Shown: positions 6,749-13,890 of the stretch, piece after piece
Layout of the letters: each line of letters opens with the position of its first letter
How positions within the stretch are numbered: the first letter of the stretch is position 1
The notes under the pieces: generated by a model
What the model saw: the letters and a program-made list of their open reading frames with translations, nothing else
Told to the model about the DNA's origin: nothing
Database searches by the model: none
Translations under genes and position numbers: made by a program
Source of the DNA: JBBIRT01 sp037441725
GTDB lineage: Bacteria > Desulfobacterota > BSN033 > UBA1163
Reading direction: 5' to 3'
Assembly: GCA_037441725.1 (NCBI GenBank)
Contig: JBBIRT010000071.1
Span: 1 to 16,772, forward strand
DNA length: 16,772 bases

Positions 6749-8722
6749 ATGACTGAGAAAAAGGAAGAAGGATCAATTTTGCAAGACAGGAAATTTTTTG
6801 AACCATCAGACGAGGTAAAGATGAAGGCCTCTATCAAAACGATGGAAGAGTATAGAGAACTTTATAGGAGGTCTATCGATGATCCTGAAGGATTTTGGGG
6901 AGAGCTTGCTGAACAGCTCGATTGGTATAAAAAATGGGATAAGGTCTTAGAGTATGATTTCGACAAACCTGAAGTAAAATGGTTTAGTGGAGGTAAGTTG
7001 AATGCCAGTTATAATTGTCTTGACCGACACCTCAATCACTGGAGGAGTAATAAGGTGGCATTGATCTGGCAGGGGGAGCCTCTTGAGGAGAATCGGATAT
7101 TTACCTACCAGCAACTCCACTACCATGTCTGTAAATTTTCAAATGTCTTAAAGAAATTTGGAGTAAAGAGAGGAGATCGAGTCTCCATCTATTTACCTAT
7201 GATCCCTGAGCTTCCCATTGCCATGTTGGCCTGTGCAAGGATTGGAGCCATTCATAGTGTGGTCTTTGGAGGATTCAGTTCGGAGGCCCTTCGAGATAGG
7301 ATCAATGATTGTGGATCAAAGATCTTGATCACTGCAGATGGTTACTACCGAAGCGGTCGAATCGTCCAGAATAAACTCAACGCCAATGAAGCCTTGAAAG
7401 ATTGCCCTAAAATAGAGAAGGTGATCGTCGTTAAAAGGTTGGGCATTGATGTGATGTTTGATAAAGAGAGGGATGTATGGTGGCATGAGGAGATGGCTAA
7501 GGAAGACATCAAACTCTTTTGCGAACCTGAAATGATGGATGCGGAAGATATCCTTTTTATCCTCTATACCAGTGGGAGCACCGGTAAACCCAAAGGAGTG
7601 ATCCATACCACAGGGGGCTATCTTCTCTTTGTCTTTCAAACCCTGAAGTGGGTTTTTGATCTCAAGGATGAGGATGTTTTTTTCTGCACTGCAGACATTG
7701 GTTGGGTCACAGGTCACAGTTATGTTGTCTATGGACCTTTGGCCCTTGGGGCGACAACCCTAATGTTTGAGGGAGTTCCGACCTATCCCCATCCTGATCG
7801 ATTTTGGGAGATTGTGGAGAGGTATCGAGTGAGTGTTTTTTATACCGCCCCGACTGCCATACGGGCCTTGATGAGAGAAGGTGAATCATGGGTAAAGAGA
7901 AGAGGGATTTCCAGCCTGAGGCTCTTAGGTTCGGTTGGAGAACCGATCAATCCTGAGGCATGGAAATGGTATTATACCCTTGTAGGTCAGCAGAGATGTC
8001 CAATCATGGATACCTGGTGGCAGACCGAAACAGGAGGGTTTTTAATCAGCCCCCTACCGATCACCCCCTTGAAACCAGGGTCAGCAACGTTCCCTTTTCC
8101 TGGAGTTGTTCCAAAGATTCTTCGAGAAGATGGAAGTGAATGTGAGGTCGATGAAGGGGGCTCCCTGGTGATTACAAAGCCGTGGCCGGGGATGCTTCGG
8201 GGTTTTTGGAATGATCTAGATCGAAAACGATTTAAAGAAACGTATTTTACGATCTTCCCGGGTTACTATTTTACAGGGGATGGGGCTAAAAAGGATGCAG
8301 ATGGCTATTTCTGGCTGATGGGGAGAATTGATGACGTCATCAATGTTTCAGGCCATCGGATCGGGACTGCAGAGGTGGAGAGTGCATTGGTTTCTCACCC
8401 TGCAGTGGCAGAGGCGGCGGTGATTGGGATTCCTCACGAAGTAAAAGGGCAAGGGATCTATGCCTTTGTCACCTTAAAGACAGGGATTAAAAGCAGTGAG
8501 GAGATGCGGAAAGAACTTCTCTCTCATGTCAGGAAGATGATTGGACCCATTGCCACGCCGGATAAGCTTCAATTTGCTGAAGCCCTTCCTAAGACAAGGA
8601 GTGGCAAAATCATGAGGAGGATATTGAGAAAGATTGCGGAAGGTCGGATTGAGGAGTTGGGGGATACTTCAACCCTCACCGATCCCAATGTGGTGATCCA
8701 GCTTGCTGGGGAGAGATTGTAG
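6749..8722 (+). CDS. acs: Acetyl-CoA synthetase (acetate--CoA ligase, AMP-forming)
   Basis: Acs activates acetate to acetyl-CoA through acetyl-AMP in the cytoplasm. The 657-residue length matches bacterial Acs (about 650). Visible motifs are the ATP loop YTSGSTGKPKG at 273-283, SVGEPINPEAW at 395-405, and DTWWQTETGG at 421-430, in which W424 corresponds to the tryptophan that restricts the pocket to acetate. YFTGDG is at 507-512, the hinge and CoA-side block GRIDDVINVSGHRIG at 525-539, and the C-terminal LPKTRSGKIMRR at 613-624 holds the catalytic K620. That lysine is the site acetylated by GNAT enzymes in other bacteria. The start at 6749 has AGGAGGT nine bases upstream. It is followed after 11 bp by a gene with a GNAT-like motif and faces a CoA-transferase-GNAT gene, which fits an acetate/acetyl-CoA module. 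Confidence 0.97.
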   Translation: MTEKKEEGSILQDRKFFEPSDEVKMKASIKTMEEYRELYRRSIDDPEGFWGELAEQLDWYKKWDKVLEYDFDKPEVKWFSGGKLNASYNCLDRHLNHWRSNKVALIWQGEPLEENRIFTYQQLHYHVCKFSNVLKKFGVKRGDRVSIYLPMIPELPIAMLACARIGAIHSVVFGGFSSEALRDRINDCGSKILITADGYYRSGRIVQNKLNANEALKDCPKIEKVIVVKRLGIDVMFDKERDVWWHEEMAKEDIKLFCEPEMMDAEDILFILYTSGSTGKPKGVIHTTGGYLLFVFQTLKWVFDLKDEDVFFCTADIGWVTGHSYVVYGPLALGATTLMFEGVPTYPHPDRFWEIVERYRVSVFYTAPTAIRALMREGESWVKRRGISSLRLLGSVGEPINPEAWKWYYTLVGQQRCPIMDTWWQTETGGFLISPLPITPLKPGSATFPFPGVVPKILREDGSECEVDEGGSLVITKPWPGMLRGFWNDLDRKRFKETYFTIFPGYYFTGDGAKKDADGYFWLMGRIDDVINVSGHRIGTAEVESALVSHPAVAEAAVIGIPHEVKGQGIYAFVTLKTGIKSSEEMRKELLSHVRKMIGPIATPDKLQFAEALPKTRSGKIMRRILRKIAEGRIEELGDTSTLTDPNVVIQLAGERL

Positions 8723-8733
8723 AGAAAGATCCT

Positions 8734-9534
8734 ATGACTTTCTCAATTGCAAAAGTGAATCGACTTCCCAAAGAGGAGAGAGATCGAATTTATCTTCGAC
8801 TGATTCCAGATTCTATCTTTGAGAAATTTCATATTAATCGAAGAACACTAACCAATCCTTTTGGAGAAAGGGTCATCAGGGGGATCTTTCCCCCTGATGA
8901 TAATTTTGGTTGCATCGATGTGAAGTACCGATCCAATGATAAAGATTGCATCTATTCATGTCAGGTTTCTTTACAAAGCTTCATGGAGAGCCTCCACCTT
9001 GATTTCTTGGTCATCAATGATCCTTTTTCAGAGAGATTTAATGTAGATATGGATGAAATGGGAAGGGATACCCTCTTTGGAAACTTCTCCCGAAATATCC
9101 CTGAGGAGGTGAAGGCCATGGAGGCCGGCCTTGCCCCTGGCATGGTGAGGCGGGGACTGGGGTTAATGAAAGAGACAGTGGGTTGTTTGGAAAGGTTCGT
9201 AGAGTTCTTAGGGCTAAAGACCATTACCGTTGGAGCTTTTTTTTATCATAACGCCATATTATGGGAGAGGTATGGTTTTACTTATTTCCGAGGGGGTAAG
9301 ATGATGGAGAGAATCCATGAGGAGTTTCAGCCTGGAGGATTACTTTTTGGAAAATTGGATGATTCGAATCCATTCCGAAGAAAGGGGATGGAAAAGACGG
9401 TCCGGGGCAGGAGTTGGGCGATCTATGATGGAGTCTATTGCGAGACTTTCCATGAAGATTGGGAAAGCCCAATGATGTATAAGATCCTCGGAAGAGAATT
9501 CAGGGTCAATACTTTTCCCGATCAGATTTATTGA
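8734..9534 (+). CDS. Unrecognised protein with a GNAT-like motif, downstream of acs
   Basis: I do not recognise this 266-residue protein. It has no signal peptide, membrane helix or metal-binding Cys/His cluster. Residues 135-187 run through a Gly/Arg-rich stretch (PGMVRRGLGLM) and helix, then a strand ITVGAFF and YHNAILWERYGFTYFRG. The latter resembles the end of a GNAT acyltransferase domain, where an Asn and a Y-E-[RK]-x-GF turn close the acetyl-CoA site, but a clear [QR]-x-x-G-x-[GA] loop is not seen. A GNAT relationship is therefore tentative. It starts only 11 bp after acs, with a weak AGAGAAAG site, so it is probably cotranscribed and perhaps translationally coupled. The context favours a role tied to acetyl-CoA synthetase or acetate use, such as modification of Acs, but this is inference from position. 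Confidence 0.8.
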   Translation: MTFSIAKVNRLPKEERDRIYLRLIPDSIFEKFHINRRTLTNPFGERVIRGIFPPDDNFGCIDVKYRSNDKDCIYSCQVSLQSFMESLHLDFLVINDPFSERFNVDMDEMGRDTLFGNFSRNIPEEVKAMEAGLAPGMVRRGLGLMKETVGCLERFVEFLGLKTITVGAFFYHNAILWERYGFTYFRGGKMMERIHEEFQPGGLLFGKLDDSNPFRRKGMEKTVRGRSWAIYDGVYCETFHEDWESPMMYKILGREFRVNTFPDQIY

Positions 9535-9547
9535 TCCTTCCGACATC

Positions 9548-9570
9548 GTGATTTTTTAAAAAAAGATTAC
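9548..9570. terminator. Possible bidirectional terminator between convergent genes
   Basis: GTGATTTTTTAAAAAAAGATTAC is a nearly self-complementary AT-rich stretch, with A- and T-runs on both strands, in the 32-bp gap between the two convergent genes (overlapping the last codons of the leftward one). It has a weak stem and no GC clamp. Confidence 0.3.
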
Positions 9571-11441
9571 CGAAAGGTGATCTTTAATCCATAAACTCCC
9601 TCCTCGAGTCTTTTTTCCATGTCAAATCCCATTTTTTCAAAGAGGTGAAGCATGGGTTGGTTTCCGATAAGGACTTCAGCACGAAACCCTAAAAGCCCCT
9701 GTCTTCTTGCCAAGAAGGTGAGGTAGGATAAAAGTTCTGTTCCAATCCCTTTATTCTGATACTCATCCTTAACGGCGAAACCTACCTCTGCTGTATGGGT
9801 GGCTTCATCAATGGAATATTGTCCCACCCCTACGACCTCCTCTTTCTCTCCTCTTTGAAGGATGGCGAGGAGGATCATCTGTTTTTGATAATCAATGATC
9901 ACAAATTCCTGAAGGCGTTCGTGAGACATATCCTTTCTCAGGGAGATGAACCTTCGATAGAGGCTATTCTCTGAGAGAGAATAGAAAAACTCTTTTAGCA
10001 GCGGTTCATCACTGATCTTCACGGGTCGGAGAAAGATCTCCAAGCCAGCCTTTGTGGTCCGATGCGTTTCAATATGTTCAGGATATTCCCCTCCCTTTCC
10101 AGGGATTAAGGTTTGATCCTGATAGATCAGATTAAACCTCTTCGCCTCCTCAAGGAGCCATGATCTAAAATCAGGATGGGCAATAGCAATCAACTCTATA
10201 GCCCGTTCTCGAATATTTTTTCCTCTCAGATAGGCGATGCCATATTCTGTAACGACATAATGGATGTCTCCTCGATGGAGGGTGACTCCTGCCCCTTCTT
10301 TTAGAAAAGGAACGATTCGGGAGACCTTCCCATTTTCTGTTGTGGAGGCCATGGCCAGGATGGTTTTGCCATTTCGTGCCAAGACAGCCCCTCTCATGAA
10401 ATCAGCCTGCCCCCCTACCCCACTATAGAAAAGCTTCCCAATTGATTCAGCCGTAGCTTGCCCAGTCAGGTCAATTTCAAGGGCAGTATTGATCGCGGTC
10501 ATATTCTCATGTTGAGCAATGATCAAGGGATGATTGGTATAGTCAATCGATCTAAATTCGATCGATGGGTTATCGTGAAGATAGGCATAGGTCTCTCTTC
10601 TTCCCATGCAGAAAGAAACCACGGTCTTCCCACGATTAATTGTTTTTTGAGTATTATCAATCACTCGGCGTTTCATCAATTCAACCATACCGTCGGTGAG
10701 GAGTTCGGAATGAACCCCCAGGTGATGCTTATGGGTAAGATTAGAGAGGATTGCATTGGGAATATTTCCATATCCAACTTGAATGGTTTCTCCGTCACGA
10801 ATCAGACGAGATACATATTTCCCAATCTGTTGAGCCACCTCTGTATGGGTCTCTGAAGAATATTCTAAAAGGGGTTCATCATAAGGGACAATAAAATCAA
10901 CCTCTTCAATATGGATGAAACCATCTCCATGGGTCCTCGGCATATGGGAATTGATCTGAGCGATGACCAAGGGGGCGTTTTCCGCAGCAGCCTTGACAAT
11001 ATCCACGCTGATGCCCAGGCTCATATAGCCATGTTGGTCTGGAGGAGAAGTCTGGATTAGGGCCACATCAATGGGGATAAGGCCTCGGGATAAGAGCTCA
11101 GGCACACACGATAGAAAGACAGGCGTATAGTCTGCCATCCCTTGGTTAATGGCTTTCCTTGTATTGGGACCAATAAAGAAGGAGTTGTGTCGAAAATAGT
11201 CTTTCAGTTTTTCATCCGTATAGGGAGCAATGCCCAGGGTCCAGACTTGCAAGACTTCTGTGTCAAAGAAAGAAGAAGGATGAGACTTCACGTAGCGGAC
11301 CAGGGCTTGGACAAGGGATTGAGGCTCCCCACACCCTGTACCGATAAAGATCCGATCTCCACGATGGATATGGTTGAAGATTTGTTCCTCTGGTAAGAAT
11401 TTTTGGGGATAAGCTTTTTTCCATTCTCTCAGATCTTTCAT
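9567..11441 (-). CDS. Acetyl-CoA hydrolase/CoA-transferase fused to a C-terminal GNAT domain
   Basis: This 624-residue protein (from the ATG at 11441) has two parts. Residues 1 to about 460 match the acetyl-CoA hydrolase / 4-hydroxybutyrate CoA-transferase family: GTGCGEPQSLV near 34-44, VGYGNIPNAI at 222-231, LGVHSELLTDG at 241-251, in which E246 is the likely catalytic glutamate, GVGGQADF near 341-348, and VTEYGIAYLRG at 397-407. Residues about 468-624 form a GNAT domain with strand TAEVGFAV, the acetyl-CoA loop QNKGIG at 562-567 and the closing N-x-x-x-x-x-LFEKMGF. The first part would move CoA between acetyl-CoA and carboxylates; the second would acetylate an amine, perhaps a protein lysine. 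Such fusions are known in anaerobes; the GNAT target is not known to me. The gene converges on the acs pair. Confidence 0.92.
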   Translation of the reverse strand: MKDLREWKKAYPQKFLPEEQIFNHIHRGDRIFIGTGCGEPQSLVQALVRYVKSHPSSFFDTEVLQVWTLGIAPYTDEKLKDYFRHNSFFIGPNTRKAINQGMADYTPVFLSCVPELLSRGLIPIDVALIQTSPPDQHGYMSLGISVDIVKAAAENAPLVIAQINSHMPRTHGDGFIHIEEVDFIVPYDEPLLEYSSETHTEVAQQIGKYVSRLIRDGETIQVGYGNIPNAILSNLTHKHHLGVHSELLTDGMVELMKRRVIDNTQKTINRGKTVVSFCMGRRETYAYLHDNPSIEFRSIDYTNHPLIIAQHENMTAINTALEIDLTGQATAESIGKLFYSGVGGQADFMRGAVLARNGKTILAMASTTENGKVSRIVPFLKEGAGVTLHRGDIHYVVTEYGIAYLRGKNIRERAIELIAIAHPDFRSWLLEEAKRFNLIYQDQTLIPGKGGEYPEHIETHRTTKAGLEIFLRPVKISDEPLLKEFFYSLSENSLYRRFISLRKDMSHERLQEFVIIDYQKQMILLAILQRGEKEEVVGVGQYSIDEATHTAEVGFAVKDEYQNKGIGTELLSYLTFLARRQGLLGFRAEVLIGNQPMLHLFEKMGFDMEKRLEEGVYGLKITFR

Positions 11442-11449
11442 TCCGTCCA

Positions 11450-11454
11450 CTCCT
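11450..11454 (-). promoter_or_regulatory. Ribosome-binding site that sets the CoA-transferase start at 11441
   Basis: On the - strand AGGAG (within AAAAGGAG) lies eight bases before the ATG at 11441. The in-frame GTG at 11450 overlaps this site and is too close to use it, so the ATG three codons later is preferred. Confidence 0.7.
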
Positions 11455-11473
11455 TTTAAAAATCTATAAATTT

Positions 11474-11482
11474 ATTTTACCA
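11474..11482 (-). promoter_or_regulatory. Extended -10 promoter candidate for the CoA-transferase gene
   Basis: On the - strand TGG-TAAAAT reads as an extended -10 (TGn followed by a 5/6 match to TATAAT). It gives a leader of about 25 bases. The -35 position (TTTATT, 17 bases upstream) is poor. Confidence 0.4.
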
Positions 11483-11529
11483 TGATCACCCCCCTTAATA
11501 AAAGGTGTTGGGTTGAAAGGTGGAAGGGC

Positions 11530-11558
11530 TTGACAATTAAGAATTCAAGGATTATTAA
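11530..11558 (+). promoter_or_regulatory. Promoter of the DUF6178-like gene
   Basis: TTGACA (11530-11535), a 17-base spacer and TATTAA (11553-11558) form a sigma-70-like promoter about 80-110 bp upstream of the coding start. CTTGA (11529-11533) and TCAAG (11545-11549) form a short dyad overlapping the -35 box, a possible operator. Confidence 0.55.
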
Positions 11559-11641
11559 AAAGATAATCTTCCTCATTTTGAGCTGATTTAAAAACCCCCT
11601 CATCTTACCCATCATAGAAAAGAGTGAAGAGAACATCTGAG

Positions 11642-13360
11642 ATGGCTAAGCATTCACCTTTGAATTTACCGGATGATCCGAAAGAGGCTCAAGTGGTCTT
11701 TAACTCCCTGCCCATACCGGATCAATTAGACCTCGTTTTAAAGGCCCATGGAAAGGAACGGCTTCACTACCTCTTCCTTTCTGAACACCCTGAACAATTG
11801 GTCCAACTCTTTCCAGAAATGGAGGTCTTTTTAACGGTCAAAGAGGTGGGAGAAAGGGATTGCCTCGAACTGATCTCACTGACAACCCCTGACCAATTTC
11901 AGTATATCCTTGATCTTGATTTCTGGAAAAAAGATCAATTGGACCCAGAGAAGATCCTTCACTGGATGGAGCTTCTCATGGAAACAGGGGTTGAGAGGGT
12001 AACCCAGTTTATCCAATCTGCTGATTTAGATTTTATCACCCTGATTCTAAAAAAGTTCCTCCAGGTTTCTACCCTTTCCGATGAATCCCTTGAGGGAGGG
12101 GAACGAATTCCTCCCCTTACCTTAGATCAATTTTATTTTATCGAGTTTAAAGGGAAGAGATCCCGTGAAATCTTTGAACCCTTTCTGAAGATCCTTTACC
12201 GTACCGATCATGAGATTTATTGGAGAGTGATGGATGCTCTCATTTATGAAATCGAATCAGAACTTGAAGAAACCGAATACCGTTTTAGGAAAGGCCGTTT
12301 AAATGATTATGGGTTTCCCGATTTTGAAGAGGCCTTAGAGATTTATCGGTTCATCAACCCTGACTCCTTGCTTAAAGAAAAGAATGCTCTCCAGGAATGG
12401 ATCCCTGAAGAAAGCAACGTTAGGGTTTCTCCTTTTCATCTTGCCCATCTTGAAGAAGGTCCCTTTTTTTCCTCTATACTTTCAAAGGTGGAGGAGCCAG
12501 AGGAACAGAATCGATTGAAATTTGAGATTACTTCCCTCTGTAATAAAGCTATCATGGCAGAAGGCATGGATCTCTCTAATATTGCAGCCATGGAGAGAGT
12601 GATCCAACGAGTCTACCATACCCTCAATCTTGGCCTTCAATACCTAAGTGAAGAGGATGAAATAAGGGCGTTAGAGATTCTTCACTCCCTACCTGTACAA
12701 AAAATATTTCAATGTGGAGTGAGTGTTACCCTTATTCTTAGAGATAAGGCTGCCTCCCTCTTGAAAGGAGCTTGGTTTTTAGATGATCAGGAGAACCTCA
12801 CCTCTCTCGATTCCCCATTTTTTGAGAGATTTGAGGGTCTTTTAAAAAAAAGACCTGCCCTCTATCGAGATGGAAGATATGAAGACTTTAAGGTTGTACA
12901 AGAGATAAAGGAGGCTGAGAGGTTTTTAGAATTTATTGAGGTGATCACCCATTTCTTCATGGAAAAATTAAATGTTTCCCTTCAATCCCTCAAAGATATG
13001 GATCTAAGCCATGGTCCCTTCAAAGAGATTACCTTCTCTACCATCTTTCTCACTGCTGTTTCAAATCAAATCCTCAATGGAGCCTTTCAATTTAAACCTC
13101 TTGGGAAGACCCAAGTCAAAGAACTTCTCTCTCAGGTTTTTGAAAAAGAGGATCAAGGGAAGGGATGGATTAAGAAGGAAATCAAAATTGGTTTAACGAG
13201 ATGGCTTTCTTCCATTGAAGAAGATGCCTCCGCCCTCCAACACCTTCTTGCTTTTCAAAATTTCTGCTTGGATCTCTTTGAAGTTGAATATGGGAGAGTC
13301 CCCTTAGACGAAGAGATGATTGATCCCCGTTATTTAAAGGGGCTTTTGGTCAAGCAATAA
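11642..13360 (+). CDS. DUF6178-like protein of unknown function
   Basis: This is a large soluble, acidic, mostly helical protein (572 residues from ATG 11642; GTG at 11624 would add six). It has no signal peptide or membrane helix. The N-terminal pattern fits what I recall of the DUF6178 family of Desulfobacterota: helical repeats with LPIPDQLDLVLKAHG near 24-38, then LVQLFPEMEVFLTVKEVGERDCLELISLTTPDQFQYILDLDFWKKD (about 53-98). The rhythm L-x-x-P-x-[EQ]-x-x-[FLY]-x-T-[IV]-x-E-x-G resembles armadillo/HEAT-like or MgtE-N-like helical pairs. No catalytic motif is visible and I cannot assign a function. Neither start candidate has a strong ribosome-binding site; the ATG is preferred as a stronger codon. 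It is a single gene with its own promoter, divergent from the CoA-transferase gene. Confidence 0.85.
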   Translation: MAKHSPLNLPDDPKEAQVVFNSLPIPDQLDLVLKAHGKERLHYLFLSEHPEQLVQLFPEMEVFLTVKEVGERDCLELISLTTPDQFQYILDLDFWKKDQLDPEKILHWMELLMETGVERVTQFIQSADLDFITLILKKFLQVSTLSDESLEGGERIPPLTLDQFYFIEFKGKRSREIFEPFLKILYRTDHEIYWRVMDALIYEIESELEETEYRFRKGRLNDYGFPDFEEALEIYRFINPDSLLKEKNALQEWIPEESNVRVSPFHLAHLEEGPFFSSILSKVEEPEEQNRLKFEITSLCNKAIMAEGMDLSNIAAMERVIQRVYHTLNLGLQYLSEEDEIRALEILHSLPVQKIFQCGVSVTLILRDKAASLLKGAWFLDDQENLTSLDSPFFERFEGLLKKRPALYRDGRYEDFKVVQEIKEAERFLEFIEVITHFFMEKLNVSLQSLKDMDLSHGPFKEITFSTIFLTAVSNQILNGAFQFKPLGKTQVKELLSQVFEKEDQGKGWIKKEIKIGLTRWLSSIEEDASALQHLLAFQNFCLDLFEVEYGRVPLDEEMIDPRYLKGLLVKQ

Positions 13361-13366
13361 ATTTTT

Positions 13367-13395
13367 AGAACCTTAAATGGAGGGTTCTTCCCCTT
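13367..13395 (+). terminator. Weak terminator-like hairpin after the DUF6178-like gene
   Basis: AGAACC (13367-13372) pairs with GGTTCT (13383-13388) around a 10-base loop, starting seven bases after the stop codon and followed by the pyrimidine run TCCCCTTCTT. The tract is not a clean T-run. Confidence 0.35.
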
Positions 13396-13396
13396 C

Positions 13397-13609
13397 TTAA
13401 TTGATTTTAGTCTCATTGTTTATTTCATTGGGTACAACAAAGAGGGCATTTTTATCTTTTACCAAATGGCCAAAGGTAAATTTTGCCCACCTCAAACCCG
13501 ATTCTAACCAATTTTTTCCCCTCAGGTCTTTTCTCCTTTCAACGAGAACCCCCATTAGTTCGCCTCTTTTAAGTTCATAATTCTTATAAAAGACCTTATA
13601 GACAATCAT
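13397..13609 (-). CDS. Small conserved-looking hypothetical protein
   Basis: This 70-residue product begins MIVYKVFYKNYELKRGELMG and continues ERRKDLRG..WLESGLRWAKFTFG..VKDKNALFVVP. The alternation of strand-like and helix-like segments looks like a small folded domain, not a random frame. I recall similar short proteins in deltaproteobacterial genomes, but no function. It has no Cys, no membrane helix and no signal peptide. Support for it being real is its own strong promoter on the - strand (TGC-TATAAT at 13642-13650) with a leader of about 25 bases, although the ribosome-binding site is weak. It converges on the DUF6178-like gene and lies 281 bp beyond the end of the ABC-F gene. Confidence 0.7.
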   Translation of the reverse strand: MIVYKVFYKNYELKRGELMGVLVERRKDLRGKNWLESGLRWAKFTFGHLVKDKNALFVVPNEINNETKIN

Positions 13610-13890
13610 CTCATTACTCTATTTGAATCCATTCAGTAAAAATTATAGCAAAAAATATACCTAAAAAACAATCTATCTTCTCTATTTCAACCATTGGAAA
13701 GAGACGATTCTTCGTGATAACTCAAATAAAAGTTTTTCGTCCGCTTAGAAATATTTTAAATTAGATGGAGAGGACAAAATGGAGTCTTTTACCTCTAAAT
13801 CCTTAAAAGCTTCCCATTTTATGCAGTCGGATTCCACTGCTCCTCATGATCTTAGAGGCTCTCATGGCTCCAATAGATGATCCTCTGAGG
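13610..13890. other. Non-coding interval between the small protein and the ABC-F gene
   Basis: The left end holds the promoter of the small leftward gene. The right part has a 33-codon + strand frame (ATG 13779 to TGA 13880) preceded by GGAGAGG six bases upstream. It has no recognisable similarity and low weight as a gene. No repeat from elsewhere in the window occurs here. Confidence 0.4.
13642..13671 (-). promoter_or_regulatory. Extended -10 promoter of the small hypothetical gene
   Basis: On the - strand TTGTTT (13666-13671), an 18-base spacer and a perfect TATAAT (13642-13647) preceded by TGC give a good extended -10 promoter, about 33 bp upstream of the ATG at 13609. Confidence 0.65.

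Noticed and set aside
7316..7717. 133-codon antisense frame inside acs
   Set aside because: It lies wholly within a clear acs gene, has no ribosome-binding site and no family-like pattern.
10458..10856. 132-codon antisense frame inside the CoA-transferase gene
   Set aside because: It is a shadow of the coding strand with no initiation signal and an implausible composition.
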